Source: Streptomyces sp. CG 926
Lineage (GTDB): Bacteria; Actinomycetota; Actinomycetes; Streptomycetales; Streptomycetaceae
Assembly (NCBI RefSeq): GCF_003148825.1
Contig: NZ_QGGZ01000005.1
Coordinates: 1 to 64,000 of the forward strand
Direction: 5' to 3'
Length of the DNA: 64,000 nucleotides
Position 1 is the stretch's first letter. Each line of letters begins with the position of its first letter. Under the pieces are notes generated by a model. That model was not told where the DNA came from and ran no database searches. It saw only the letters and a list, made by a program, of their open reading frames with translations. The translations under genes and the position numbers were made by a program. Positions 35,957 through 44,594 of the stretch are shown piece by piece.

Positions 35957-36684
35957 TCGGGCCCGCTCTCGCCGGCGCGCAGGGCGTAGCCGACCCCGCG
36001 CACGGTGTGGACCAGGCGCGGCTCGCCGCCGGCCTCGGTCTTGCGGCGCAGGTACATCACGTACACGTCCAGGGAGTTGGAGCTGGGCTCGAAGTCGAAG
36101 CCCCAGACGGTCTTGAGGATCTGCTCGCGGGTCAGGACCTGGCGGGGGTGCGCGAGGAACATCTCCAGCAGGGTGAACTCGGTCCGGGTCAGCTCCACCG
36201 GCCGCCCGGCCCGGGTGACCTCGCGGGTGGCGAGGTCCATGCGCAGGTCACCGAAGGTCAGGGCGTCCTCGTGGCTCTCGCCGGGGGCCTGCGGGGTCGC
36301 GTAGGAGCTGCGGCGCAGCAGGGCGCGGACCCGGGCGAAGAGCTCGTCGAGTTCGAACGGCTTGACGAGGTAGTCGTCGGCGCCCGCGTCGAGGCCGGTG
36401 ACGCGGTCGCCGACGGTGTCGCGGGCGGTGAGCATCAGGATCGGTGTGACGCTGCCGGAGGCCCGCAGCCGGCGGGCGGCCGTCAGCCCGTCCATCCGGG
36501 GCATCTGGATGTCCAGGACGATCAGGTCGGGGGCGTACGAGGCCGCCTTGTCGAGGGCGTCGAGCCCGTCGACGGCCGTCTGCACGGCGTACCCCTCGAA
36601 GGCGAGACTGCGGCGCAGGGCCTCGCGTACGGCCGGTTCGTCGTCGACGACGAGGATCCGCGCTTCGCCTTCGGCGGGGTTCAT
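35953..36684 (-). CDS. OmpR-family response regulator, MprA-like
   Basis: 243 residues. The receiver domain has acidic pair DD (14-15), phosphoacceptor Asp58 in [12 protein letters not shown] and Lys in YLVKPF. The C-terminal winged helix reads [11 protein letters not shown] and [10 protein letters not shown]. It is translationally coupled to the kinase. The likely target is the upstream protease promoter, where two CTCAGG direct repeats 11 bases apart are found at 38062-38084. Confidence 0.94.
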   Translation of the reverse strand: MNPAEGEARILVVDDEPAVREALRRSLAFEGYAVQTAVDGLDALDKAASYAPDLIVLDIQMPRMDGLTAARRLRASGSVTPILMLTARDTVGDRVTGLDAGADDYLVKPFELDELFARVRALLRRSSYATPQAPGESHEDALTFGDLRMDLATREVTRAGRPVELTRTEFTLLEMFLAHPRQVLTREQILKTVWGFDFEPSSNSLDVYVMYLRRKTEAGGEPRLVHTVRGVGYALRAGESGPE

Positions 36685-36759
36685 GGATGGGTCTCCCGGA
36701 GGTGGTGGTCGGCCGTGAGGTGCGGCACGGGACGGCGCCTCCAGCCTCGCACGGGTGGG

Positions 36760-38031
36760 TCAGAAGCTGGTGCCGAAGCCGTCGGCGGCGGAGCCGGAGC
36801 CGGAGTCCGTGTCGGAGGAGCCCGCGCCGCCGGGGCCGCCCTTGCGCAGGGAGTCCAGGTCGGCCTTGATCGTGTCGACCGGGATGGCGAAGCCGAGGCC
36901 GACGCTGCCGGCGGCGGAGTTGCCGGAGGCGGGGGAGTAGATCGCGGAGGGCATGCCCACGATCCGGCCGCTCATGTCGACGAGGGCGCCGCCGGAGTTG
37001 CCGGGGTTCAGGGAGGCGTCCGTCTGGAGGGCCTTGTACGAGGTGGTGTCGGAGCCGGTGTTCCCGTTGAACTGGCGGCCGCCGAAGGAGAACGGCCAGC
37101 TGTCCTCGCCCTGCTGCCGGCTCTGCGGGGACTGCTGCTCGGACTTCGGCACCTTCACCTCGCGGTTCAGCGCGGAGACGATGCCGCTGGTGACGGTGCC
37201 GGTGAGACCGTCGGGGGAGCCGATGGCGACGACCTGGTCGCCGACCTTGACGCCGCCGGAGTCGCCGAGCGTGGCGGGCTTCAGTCCCGAGGCGCCCTGG
37301 AGCTTGATCAGGGCCAGGTCCTTGGCGGGGTCGGTGCCCACGATCTTGGCGGGGTACTTCTTGCCGTCGCTCATCGTCACCTGGACCTCGGCGGCGCCGC
37401 TCACCACGTGGTTGTTGGTGACGATCTCGCCGTCGGCGGTGAGGACGATGCCGGAGCCCGTGCCCTGGCCGGAGCCGGTACGGACATCGATGCGGACGAC
37501 CGAGGGGCTGACCTGCTCGGCGACTCCGGCGACGGTGCCGGAGCTGGACTGCGAGACGGTGGTGCCGTCGACGCCGCCGGTGGTGCCGGCCTGCCGGTCC
37601 ATCAGCTGCTCGACGGCGGCCGCCGTGCCGCCGCCGACCAGGGCCGCGGCGAGTGCCACGGCGGCCAGCAGGGCGACGGGCCGCTTGGCGCGGGGTGCGG
37701 GGGCGGCCGCGTGGGCGGGCCGGTGCGGGCCGCCGCCTTCGTAGCCGCCGCCTTCGTACGCGCCGCTCTCGTACCCGCCGCCCGCGCCGGCGCCGCCCGC
37801 GCCCGGCGGGACCGTCTCGCCCTGGATGACCTGCGGCCGGTGCGCCTCGTGCCAACCGGGCGCGTTCGGCGGGTACGAGGGCGGCGGCGGGTAGGCCGCC
37901 GCTCCGGGTCCGGCTCCGGCCTCCTGCGCGAGCCGGTCGCGCCCGCGCTGCCAGTCCTCGCCGAACGGCGCGTGCTGGGCCGGGCTGTTCTCCTGCGGGT
38001 ACTCGCCTTCGCGGCGGAAGCTGTCGGTCAT
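36760..38031 (-). CDS. HtrA-type (S1C) membrane serine protease, PepD-like
   Basis: 423 residues. A long Pro/Gly-rich cytoplasmic N-terminus (1-115) and one membrane segment (about 117-138) precede an extracytoplasmic trypsin-like domain with His208 (TNNHVV), Asp238 (KDLALI) and Ser346 (NPGNSGGAL). No PDZ domain follows; a short Ser/Gly tail ends the protein, unlike DegP. It likely degrades misfolded surface proteins. It is first in an apparent operon with the regulator and kinase genes (75 bases to the regulator). Confidence 0.92.
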   Translation of the reverse strand: MTDSFRREGEYPQENSPAQHAPFGEDWQRGRDRLAQEAGAGPGAAAYPPPPSYPPNAPGWHEAHRPQVIQGETVPPGAGGAGAGGGYESGAYEGGGYEGGGPHRPAHAAAPAPRAKRPVALLAAVALAAALVGGGTAAAVEQLMDRQAGTTGGVDGTTVSQSSSGTVAGVAEQVSPSVVRIDVRTGSGQGTGSGIVLTADGEIVTNNHVVSGAAEVQVTMSDGKKYPAKIVGTDPAKDLALIKLQGASGLKPATLGDSGGVKVGDQVVAIGSPDGLTGTVTSGIVSALNREVKVPKSEQQSPQSRQQGEDSWPFSFGGRQFNGNTGSDTTSYKALQTDASLNPGNSGGALVDMSGRIVGMPSAIYSPASGNSAAGSVGLGFAIPVDTIKADLDSLRKGGPGGAGSSDTDSGSGSAADGFGTSF

Positions 38032-38061
38032 GACACAGACTCTGACCCCCGATCATGAGAG

Positions 38062-38084
38062 CTTCCTGAGTCAGGCCTGAGAAG
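38062..38084 (-). promoter_or_regulatory. CTCAGG direct repeats ahead of the protease gene
   Basis: Minus strand CTTCTCAGGCCTGACTCAGG has CTCAGG twice with an 11-base period, typical spacing for OmpR-family regulators and similar to MprA boxes. The inner part TCAGGCCTGA is also a perfect palindrome. It is about 35 bases from the protease ATG. Confidence 0.6.
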
Positions 38085-38125
38085 CCCGACAGAACCGCGT
38101 ACGAGCGACATGAGAACCGGCCGCC

Positions 38126-38156
38126 TTGACCCTCGACCTGGTGGAGGTCCCACAGT
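38126..38156 (+). promoter_or_regulatory. MerR-type promoter with 19-bp spacer
   Basis: -35 TTGACC (38126-38131) and -10 CACAGT (38151-38156) are 19 bases apart. The spacer holds the dyad GACC...CTC / GAGGTC around its centre. This is the long-spacer layout that MerR regulators untwist. The gene behind it codes a MerR protein, so self-regulation is likely. Confidence 0.7.
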
Positions 38157-38163
38157 CACGGGT

Positions 38164-39228
38164 GTGGAGAGCGAGATGCACAGCATTGGCGAGATGGGCC
38201 GCGACAGCGGGCTGGGCGTGAGCGCGTTGCGCTTCTACGACCGGGCGGGCGTCCTGCCGCCCGCCCGGGTGGATCCGGCGACCGGATACCGCTGGTACAC
38301 GCCCGAACAGCTCGACGAGGCCCGGCTGCTGGCCCGGCTCCGGCAGGCGGGGATGCCGCTCGCGGACGTCCGGCTGGTCCTGGCGGCCTGGTCCGGCGGG
38401 GACACCGGCCTGGTGCCCCGGCTGCTCGACGGGCACCTGCGCCGGCTCGAACGCGAGCTCGCCGACGCGCGCGGCGCGCTCTCCGCGGTACGCGCCCGAC
38501 TCGGACCCAAGGAGAGCACCATGACCACCACCACCGCTGCCCGCACGACCCGGCTGACCGTGCCCGCCGACGAGTTCGCGGCCGCGCTGGACTCCGTACG
38601 CTTCGCCGTCGGGACCGACCCCGAGCTGCCGGTGCTCGGCGGGATCCTCTTCGACGTGGAGGAGGCGGACCTGCACCTCGTGGCCACCGACCGCTACCGG
38701 ATGGCCGTGGCCCGCGCCACCACCACCGGCCACGGCGGCGGGCGGATCCAGCTGACCGTGCCCGCCCCGCTCGTGGACGCCATGCGGGCCCTGCTGACCG
38801 ACGACTCTCCGGCGCTGCTCACCGTGGACGGGGACGCGATCGAGGTGGAGACGCAGGGCCGCCGGGTCGCCGGGCGGGCCCTGGGCGAGGAGTTCCCCGA
38901 CTACCGCCGCCTGACGCGGCTCCCCGAGGGCCGCCGTATCCCGCTGGACGTGCCGGCCCTGCGGAAGGCCCTCGCCGGGCAGGACGGCGAACGGTGCGCC
39001 CTGGTCCTGACCGACACCGTGACCGTCGCCGACGAGGTCGACGAGGTCGACGAGCCCGGCACCGGGGACCGGGTGGGGGTCGACCCCGCCTTCCTCCTCG
39101 ACGCGCTCGCCGGCGGGGAGGACGGCATGGTGCTGGAGTACGTGGGTCCCAAGGCCCCGCTGGTGCTCCTGCGCCCCGACACCGAGGACGCCTTCTCCCT
39201 GTTGATGCCGTGCACGCTCGACGCGTGA
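38164..39228 (+). CDS. MerR regulator fused to a DnaN-like sliding clamp domain
   Basis: 354 residues. Residues about 5-75 form a MerR DNA-binding domain (HSIGEMGRDSGLGVSALRFY, then RWYTPEQL), followed by a helical stretch to about 120. From about 125 on it matches DNA polymerase III beta clamp domains: LTVPADEFAAALDSVRFAVG, LVATDRYRMAVA (clamp motif ATDxxRxA), FPDYRRL, and the end FSLLMPCTL. Only about two clamp repeats are present, against three in DnaN. GTG 38164 is 7 bases after the -10, suggesting leaderless translation; ATG 38176 is the alternative. Role unknown: perhaps senses replication or binds clamp-like partners. Confidence 0.88.
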   Translation: MESEMHSIGEMGRDSGLGVSALRFYDRAGVLPPARVDPATGYRWYTPEQLDEARLLARLRQAGMPLADVRLVLAAWSGGDTGLVPRLLDGHLRRLERELADARGALSAVRARLGPKESTMTTTTAARTTRLTVPADEFAAALDSVRFAVGTDPELPVLGGILFDVEEADLHLVATDRYRMAVARATTTGHGGGRIQLTVPAPLVDAMRALLTDDSPALLTVDGDAIEVETQGRRVAGRALGEEFPDYRRLTRLPEGRRIPLDVPALRKALAGQDGERCALVLTDTVTVADEVDEVDEPGTGDRVGVDPAFLLDALAGGEDGMVLEYVGPKAPLVLLRPDTEDAFSLLMPCTLDA

Positions 39229-39235
39229 CCTGAGC

Positions 39236-40258
39236 TCAGCGGCAGCCGCAGGAGCGGCGGACCACCAGCGCCGACGGGAACTGCTTCAGCCGTTCCCGTC
39301 GGGAGCCGGCCACGCGCAGGCCGTCGTCCAGGACCAGGTCCACGGCCGCCCGGGCCATCGCCGGGCGGTCCGAGGCGATCGTGGTCAGCGGCGGGTCGGT
39401 GAGGGCGGCTTCCTTGACGTCGTCGAAGCCCGCGACGGCCAGTTCCCCGGGCACGTCGATGCGCAGCTCGCGCGCGGCGCGCAGCACACCGATGGCCTGG
39501 TCGTCCGTGGCGCAGAAGATGGCCGTCGGCCGATCGGGCCGCGCCAGGACCTCCAGGGCGACCGTGTACGCGTCGTAGCGGTTGTACGGGGCCTCGATGA
39601 GCCGGCCCTCCACCGAGCGGCCGGCTTCCTGCATGGCGCGCCGCCAGCCCTCGACGTGGTCCGCGACCGGGTCGCCGACGGAGGGGGTGTTCTCGATGCC
39701 GCCGATACAGGCCACGTACTCGTGCCCGTGCTCCAACAGGTGGCGGGTGGCGAGCTGGGCGCCGCCGATGTCGTCCGTGACGACCGCGACGTCGTCCATC
39801 GCCTCCGGGCGCTCGTGCAGGAGGACCACGCGAGCGTCCCAGGCCTCGATCTCGCTGGCGGCCTGCTCGCTCATGCCCTGGCTGACCAGGATCAGGCCGG
39901 AGACCCGCATCCCGAGGAAGGCCCGCAGGTAGTGGACCTCGCGCTCGGTGCGGTAGTCGGAGTTGCCGACCAGCACCATCTTTCCGCGCTCGGCGGCGGC
40001 CTGTTCGACCGCGTGCGCCATCTCCGCGAAGAACGGCTGCCGGGCGTCCGGGACGATCATGCCTATGAGGTCGGTGCGTCGCGAGGCCATCGCCTGGGCG
40101 ACCCGGTCCGGGCGGTAGCCCAGATCCTTGATCGCGGCGAGGACACGCTCGCGCGTGGCCGGGGCGACCGGCCGGGGTCCGTTGTTGATGACGTAGCTCA
40201 CGACGGCGGTAGACGTACCCGCAAGTCGTGCAACGTCATCCCGCGTCACCTTGGCCAC
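39236..40258 (-). CDS. LacI family transcriptional regulator
   Basis: 340 residues. The N-terminal LacI helix-turn-helix ([20 protein letters not shown], about 5-24) and hinge helix region precede a periplasmic-binding-like sensor domain ([19 protein letters not shown] through AVAGFDDV). The ligand, probably a sugar, is unknown. The C-terminus RRSCGCR has two Cys. No sugar transport genes adjoin it, so targets are elsewhere. GTG start 40258; it lies 24 bases after glnR on the same strand, so read-through from glnR is possible. Confidence 0.93.
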   Translation of the reverse strand: MAKVTRDDVARLAGTSTAVVSYVINNGPRPVAPATRERVLAAIKDLGYRPDRVAQAMASRRTDLIGMIVPDARQPFFAEMAHAVEQAAAERGKMVLVGNSDYRTEREVHYLRAFLGMRVSGLILVSQGMSEQAASEIEAWDARVVLLHERPEAMDDVAVVTDDIGGAQLATRHLLEHGHEYVACIGGIENTPSVGDPVADHVEGWRRAMQEAGRSVEGRLIEAPYNRYDAYTVALEVLARPDRPTAIFCATDDQAIGVLRAARELRIDVPGELAVAGFDDVKEAALTDPPLTTIASDRPAMARAAVDLVLDDGLRVAGSRRERLKQFPSALVVRRSCGCR

Positions 40259-40282
40259 GCGCGGCAGTCTACGCGGGGTGAC

Positions 40283-41119
40283 CTACCTCTGGGCAGGGCG
40301 TCCGGCCGAGTGGATGCTCACAGCGTCTTCGGCCGATCGGGTGACGGCCGGAGCCGTCCGCGCGGTCGTCTGCGCGGTCGTCTGCGCGGCGGTCCGGGCC
40401 TTGGCCTCGGCCGCCGCCTTGGCCGCGGCCTCCGCCGCCCGCTCGACCTTCTCCGGCGTGACGAAGCGGTAGCCGACGTTGCGGACCGTGCCGATCAGGG
40501 ACTCGTGCTCGGGGCCGAGCTTGGCGCGCAGCCGCCGTACGTGCACGTCGACGGTCCGGGTGCCGCCGAAGTAGTCGTAGCCCCAGACCTCCTGCAGCAG
40601 CTGGGCGCGGGTGAAGACCCGGCCCGGGTGCTGGGCGAGGTACTTGAGCAGCTCGAACTCCTTGAAGGTGAGGTCGAGCACGCGCCCCTTGAGCTTGGCG
40701 GAGTACGTGGCCTCGTCCACCGACAGGTCGCCGTTGCGGATCTCCATCGGGGAGTCGTCCGAGCCCAGCTGCTGGCGGCCGGTGGCCAGCCGCAGCCGCG
40801 CCTCGACCTCGGCCGGGCCCGCGGTGTCCAGCAGGACGTCGTCGATGCCCCAGTCGGCGGTGACGGCCGCCAGGCCGCCCTCGGTGACGACCAGGATCAG
40901 CGGACAGCCGGGTCCGGTGGAGCGGAGCAGCTGGCACAGCGACCGCACCTGCGGCAGGTCGCGGCGGCCGTCCACGAGGATGACATCGGCTCCCGGGGTG
41001 TCCACCAGGGCGGGGCCCTCGGCCGGGGCGACCCGGACGTTGTGCAGCAGCAGGCCGAGGGCGGGCAGCACCTCGGAGGACGGCTGCAGGGCGTTGGTGA
41101 GCAGCAGGAGTGAGCTCAC
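40283..41119 (-). CDS. glnR: Nitrogen regulator GlnR
   Basis: 278 residues, OmpR-family orphan response regulator controlling glnA, amtB and other nitrogen genes. The receiver-like N domain has [16 protein letters not shown] with the single conserved Asp (about residue 50) and lacks the full acidic pocket, as known for GlnR. The winged helix is highly conserved ([44 protein letters not shown]). The C-terminal Ala/Lys/Thr tail of about 50 residues is species-variable. Start GTG 41119. A terminator-like hairpin lies in its leader. Confidence 0.96.
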   Translation of the reverse strand: MSSLLLLTNALQPSSEVLPALGLLLHNVRVAPAEGPALVDTPGADVILVDGRRDLPQVRSLCQLLRSTGPGCPLILVVTEGGLAAVTADWGIDDVLLDTAGPAEVEARLRLATGRQQLGSDDSPMEIRNGDLSVDEATYSAKLKGRVLDLTFKEFELLKYLAQHPGRVFTRAQLLQEVWGYDYFGGTRTVDVHVRRLRAKLGPEHESLIGTVRNVGYRFVTPEKVERAAEAAAKAAAEAKARTAAQTTAQTTARTAPAVTRSAEDAVSIHSAGRPAQR

Positions 41120-41300
41120 GACCGACCACCCGCCCGGGTCGGACGATGGTGCACGGTTCGCTGGTCCATCACGTCGGTTCCTCCTCGGTCCCGTCGAGGA
41201 CATGCGCGGTACTGCTTCGTACGTCTTGCCCGGCGTCCCCGCGGCCCCGCGCCCTGGGGTCCGCATGGATGCCACTGTTCTCGGTTCGTTCAACGTGCTG

Positions 41301-41341
41301 AAAGCACAAAAGGACCCGGGGGCAACGTTGCCCGGATCCTC
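41301..41341 (-). terminator. Terminator-like hairpin in the glnR leader
   Basis: On the minus strand GGATCCGGGCAACGTTGCCCCCGGGTCC-type stem (arms GGATCCGGGCAACG / GTTGCCCCCGGGTCC) is followed by TTTTGTGCTTT. It is about 180 bases upstream of glnR, and no other minus-strand gene lies between it and the plus-strand moaD gene. The rest of 41120-41588 shows no gene. It could end antisense transcription, or attenuate glnR. Confidence 0.7.
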
Positions 41342-41588
41342 TCGCCAAGCAGAATAGCCCACCCGTCGATGCGTGGCCGAGGCCTCTTCCGCTTCCACTT
41401 CTGTGGTTCATGCCACGCTTCGGCCCTGCGTATTCCCAGGTTTCACCGGTTCGGGGGCCCGCCGAGCGGTGCGCCCGGGCACCCGGGGCCGCCCGGGCGC
41501 ACACCCGGCGCGTCGGGGCACGCCGGGGTCGGCGGTGGGAGGGGCCATCATGGAGGCCGACGGTAGAGAGCCGACGAGAGGAGCTGCA

Positions 41589-41843
41589 GTGGCAACCGGA
41601 ACCATCCGCTACTGGGCGGCGGCCAAGGCCGCGGCCAAGACGGCGGAGGAGCCGTACTCGGCGGGCACACTCGCCGAGGCGCTCGACGCCGTGCGGGAGC
41701 GCCACCCCGGGGAGCTGACCCGGGTCCTGCTGCGCTGCTCCTTCCTCGTGAACGATGAGCCTGTGGGCAAGCGCCCGCATGATTCCGTCCCGCTGACCGA
41801 GGGGGGCACCGTCGAGGTGCTCCCGCCGTTCGCGGGCGGGTGA
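41589..41843 (+). CDS. MoaD/ThiS family sulfur carrier protein
   Basis: 84 residues with a ubiquitin-like fold and the required C-terminal Gly-Gly (PPFAGG), which is thiocarboxylated to carry sulfur for molybdopterin, thiamin or cysteine synthesis. A ribosome site GAGGAG precedes GTG 41589. Which pathway it serves is unclear: no MoaE, ThiG or CysM gene adjoins. It is followed ten bases later by the membrane protein gene. Confidence 0.9.
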   Translation: MATGTIRYWAAAKAAAKTAEEPYSAGTLAEALDAVRERHPGELTRVLLRCSFLVNDEPVGKRPHDSVPLTEGGTVEVLPPFAGG

Positions 41844-41853
41844 GCGGGAGCCG

Positions 41854-43392
41854 ATGAGTACCCCTGAGGAACAGCAGCGCCGGCAGTACGCGCAGCAGCA
41901 GCAGCACCAGCAGCAGCAGCAGCCGGAGGACCCGTACGGGACCCAGACCTGGCAGTCCGACACCTGGGACACCAGCTACCAACCGGTGCATCCGCCGCTG
42001 GGCGCGGTGCCCGGGCAGCCGGTGGCGCCCGAGGGCTGGTTCCGCGACGAGGCCCAGGCCCAGGCGGATCCGGCGACCCCCGCCGCCCCCGGCCCCTGGC
42101 CGGACGGCGGCTACCCGGCCCCGGCACCGATCCCGGACCCGTACCAGCAGCAGGTGGCTCCGCAGAGCTGGTACCGCGACGAGGCCCAGGCTTCGGCTCC
42201 GTCCCCGGCTCCCGTGCAGGACTGGCCGCAGGGCGCCGAGACGGCCTACCTGCCGCCGTACCCGGGTCCCGAGCACGACCGGCAGCAGCTCCAGCCCCAG
42301 CAGCAGGTGGCTCCGGAGGGCTGGTTCCGGGACGAGGTCCAGGCTCCGGCTCCCGCCCCGGCTCCCGTGCAGGACTGGCCGCAGGGCGCCGAGACGGCCT
42401 ACCTGCCGCCGTACCCGGGTCCCGAGCACGACCAGCGGCAGCTCCAGCAGTCGCCGCCGGTCGAGGAGACGGCCTACCTGCCGCCGGTGGTGGACGCGCC
42501 CGCCGCCGAGCAGACCGCCTACCTCCCGCCGCAGTCGGCCGCCGCCGCCCCGGGCGAGGACGCGGCCGAGGTTCCGGGTGAGCCGCAGGAGATCACCTCC
42601 TGGTCGCCGCCCACCCTCGCCGGCAACACCTTGCGCGCCGTCGACCCCGCCCAGGCGCGCGCCGAGGGCCGGTCGCCGATCATCGACCCCGGACCGCAGT
42701 CCGCCATACTGACCGCCGTCCTCGGGCTGCTGCTCGCCGTGGCCGCCGCCGTCGGGCAGTACGTCCTGCTCCTGCCGCTGATCGCCCTGCAGGGCCTCAC
42801 GGCGGCCGGCTGGTTCCGCCTCAACGGCATGTGGCCCGCCCGCCAGGGCATCGCCCTCGCCTTCGCCGGAGCCGTCGCCGCCGACGTGGCCGTGCTCGCC
42901 GTCGACCCCTCGTACGGGCCCGGCGCGATCGTCGGGACCCTGGGCGCCTGGGTGCTGCTCACGCTCGTCCTGCAGTTGCGCAGCCACGCCGATCCCGACG
43001 AGCGGATGTACGGCCTGATGGCCTCGGTGGCCTCGGCCGCCCTCGCCATCATCTGCGCCGGCTATCTCGCGGCCGATTCCGCCGCCGCCACGGTCGGCGC
43101 CGCGGCCGTCGCGGTCGCGGTCTTCGCCCGCGCCCTGCCGCTGCCCACCGCCCCCTCGGTCGGCGTCTCGCTGGCCGCGGCCGCCGGAGCGGGCATCGCG
43201 GTCGGCGGGCTGACCTCGGTCGGTACGGGCGGGGCGCTGATCGGCCTCGTCGCCGGGGTGTGCGCGCTGGTCGGCCTGCGCGTGGCGGCGTACGACTACC
43301 CGTCGAAGTTCGTGCACATGACGGCCGGGGTGGCCCTGCCGCTCGCGGCGGCCGCCCCCGCCGTGTACCTGATCGGCCGGGTGGTGGGCTGA
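41854..43392 (+). CDS. Membrane protein with Q/P-rich repeat N-terminus
   Basis: 512 residues. The N-terminal ~275 residues are disordered and rich in Gln, Pro and Ala, with blocks WFRDE, QDWPQGAETAYLPPYPGP and several AYLPP motifs repeated. The C-terminal part has about eight hydrophobic helices (about 280-510). The repeated Thr-Ala-Tyr-Leu-Pro-Pro pieces look like phosphorylation or FHA-docking sites of actinobacterial membrane proteins. Function unknown. It may be co-transcribed with the MoaD/ThiS gene. Confidence 0.8.
   Translation: MSTPEEQQRRQYAQQQQHQQQQQPEDPYGTQTWQSDTWDTSYQPVHPPLGAVPGQPVAPEGWFRDEAQAQADPATPAAPGPWPDGGYPAPAPIPDPYQQQVAPQSWYRDEAQASAPSPAPVQDWPQGAETAYLPPYPGPEHDRQQLQPQQQVAPEGWFRDEVQAPAPAPAPVQDWPQGAETAYLPPYPGPEHDQRQLQQSPPVEETAYLPPVVDAPAAEQTAYLPPQSAAAAPGEDAAEVPGEPQEITSWSPPTLAGNTLRAVDPAQARAEGRSPIIDPGPQSAILTAVLGLLLAVAAAVGQYVLLLPLIALQGLTAAGWFRLNGMWPARQGIALAFAGAVAADVAVLAVDPSYGPGAIVGTLGAWVLLTLVLQLRSHADPDERMYGLMASVASAALAIICAGYLAADSAAATVGAAAVAVAVFARALPLPTAPSVGVSLAAAAGAGIAVGGLTSVGTGGALIGLVAGVCALVGLRVAAYDYPSKFVHMTAGVALPLAAAAPAVYLIGRVVG
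42151..42456 (+). repeat. 153-bp intragenic direct repeat
   Basis: Two long copies (starting at 42151 and 42304, period 153 bases, 51 codons) are nearly identical at the DNA level. They encode the WFRDE...AYLPPYPGPEHD block; a shorter third, diverged piece precedes them at about 42010. Confidence 0.85.
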
Positions 43393-43455
43393 TCCCTGCC
43401 TGACGGCGGGCATGGTCAACTAGGGCGCACGTACCGATTAGTAGGGGGAGGGAAC

Positions 43456-44172
43456 GTGCGTTTCCTGCGCGTCTTTGTGATCATCGCAGTGGTTCTGGGG
43501 GGCCTGTTCGTGGGCGTGGACCGCTGGGCCGCGAGTTATGTCGAGAACCGGCTGGCCGACCGAATACAGGCGCGGCAGGGCCTGGCCGGTTCCTCGGAGG
43601 TGGAGGTCCACGGCTTCCCCTTCCTGACGCAGGTGCTCAGCCGGGACCTCGATCAGGTCGACCTGAAGCTGCGGGGCGTCGAGGTCACCGCCGAGGACCG
43701 CAAGACGCGGCTGTCGGAGCTGAACGCGAGCTTCCACGGGGTGAAGCTGAACGGTGACTACAGCGGTGGCACCGCCGAGCGGGCCGAGGGCAGCGCGCTC
43801 ATCACGTACGCCGACCTGACGGCGGCCTCGCAGACCGGCGCGACCCTCTCCTACGGCGGGGCGCCGGGCAAGGTGAAGGTCACCGCGGCGGTGGACGTCC
43901 TCGGCAAGACCCTGACGCACAGCGTGGTGTCGACCGTCACCCTGGAGGACGCGCCCGGCGGCAAGGGCGGCAAGATCGTCCGGGTCCGCGCCGACGAGGT
44001 GCCGGGCGCCGGTGTTCCCGGGGTCGAGAAGCTGATCCGCAAGAAGACCGACTTCGACCGCAATCTCGACAGCGGCATGCCGGCCGGGCTCCAGCTCTCG
44101 TCCCTGACCTCGGACGAGACCGGTGTGCACCTCGTGCTCGGCGGTTCGAACGTGGTGGTGGCCGGATCGTGA
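43456..44172 (+). CDS. DUF2993 family (LmeA-like) membrane-anchored protein
   Basis: 238 residues. An N-terminal hydrophobic segment (about 4-25) serves as signal or anchor; the rest matches DUF2993, the family of mycobacterial LmeA, a periplasmic lipid-binding protein involved in lipoglycan synthesis. Recognisable parts are NRLADRIQARQGL, VEVHGFPFLTQVLSRDLDQV and NLDSGMPAGLQLSSL near the end. A role in lipid handling at the envelope is inferred from LmeA. GTG start; AGGGGGAGGG lies just upstream. Confidence 0.88.
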   Translation: MRFLRVFVIIAVVLGGLFVGVDRWAASYVENRLADRIQARQGLAGSSEVEVHGFPFLTQVLSRDLDQVDLKLRGVEVTAEDRKTRLSELNASFHGVKLNGDYSGGTAERAEGSALITYADLTAASQTGATLSYGGAPGKVKVTAAVDVLGKTLTHSVVSTVTLEDAPGGKGGKIVRVRADEVPGAGVPGVEKLIRKKTDFDRNLDSGMPAGLQLSSLTSDETGVHLVLGGSNVVVAGS

Positions 44173-44296
44173 GACAGGGCGGTCCGATCCGTAGAAGGAC
44201 GGGCCGCACGGCAGGTCCCCGGGGCGGCGCGGCGGCCGTCCAGGGCCCTCGGATCCCAGTATTCGGACGATCCTGTCTCGATATATGACACGCCGG

Positions 44297-44325
44297 TGAC
44301 AGGGCGGCTGATTCGTCCCTACGAT
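44297..44325 (+). promoter_or_regulatory. Promoter of the sulfurtransferase leader
   Basis: TGACAG (44297-44302) and TACGAT (44320-44325) are 17 bases apart, a sigma-HrdB-like pair. The leader peptide ATG at 44334 is 8 bases further, where transcription should start, so the leader would be leaderless. Confidence 0.7.
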
Positions 44326-44333
44326 CCATGGCT

Positions 44334-44417
44334 ATGAAGCATCAGCAGGCGGACCTCACGAAGCGACGGGCAGTAGACCTGTGTCGCGTCGCCGCCATGC
44401 TCTGTCGATCCATGTGA
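44334..44417 (+). CDS. Cys-containing leader peptide (attenuator)
   Basis: 27 residues ending VDLCRVAAMLCRSM. This resembles the small leader peptides with (V)DLCR and CR motifs found upstream of sulfur genes in Streptomyces. With an expected transcription start on its first base it would be a leaderless ORF, like the poly-cysteine attenuators of mycobacteria. Ribosome stalling at its two Cys codons under cysteine shortage could open the downstream sulfurtransferase gene. An alternative start is ATG 44328. Confidence 0.78.
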   Translation: MKHQQADLTKRRAVDLCRVAAMLCRSM

Positions 44418-44594
44418 ACTGTGAGCGCATCGCTCCATCGACCGGACGACGGCCCCACGGCCCTTCCCGCGTGACCGCACCAGCCTCCTGAACCCCTGAC
44501 GCCTCCCCGCGCAGGACCTCGAGCGCACCCGTAGGCACGCAGCACACGCGTCACCCGCACCGCCCCGCCGCACACTGCCCCGGAGGAGAACACC

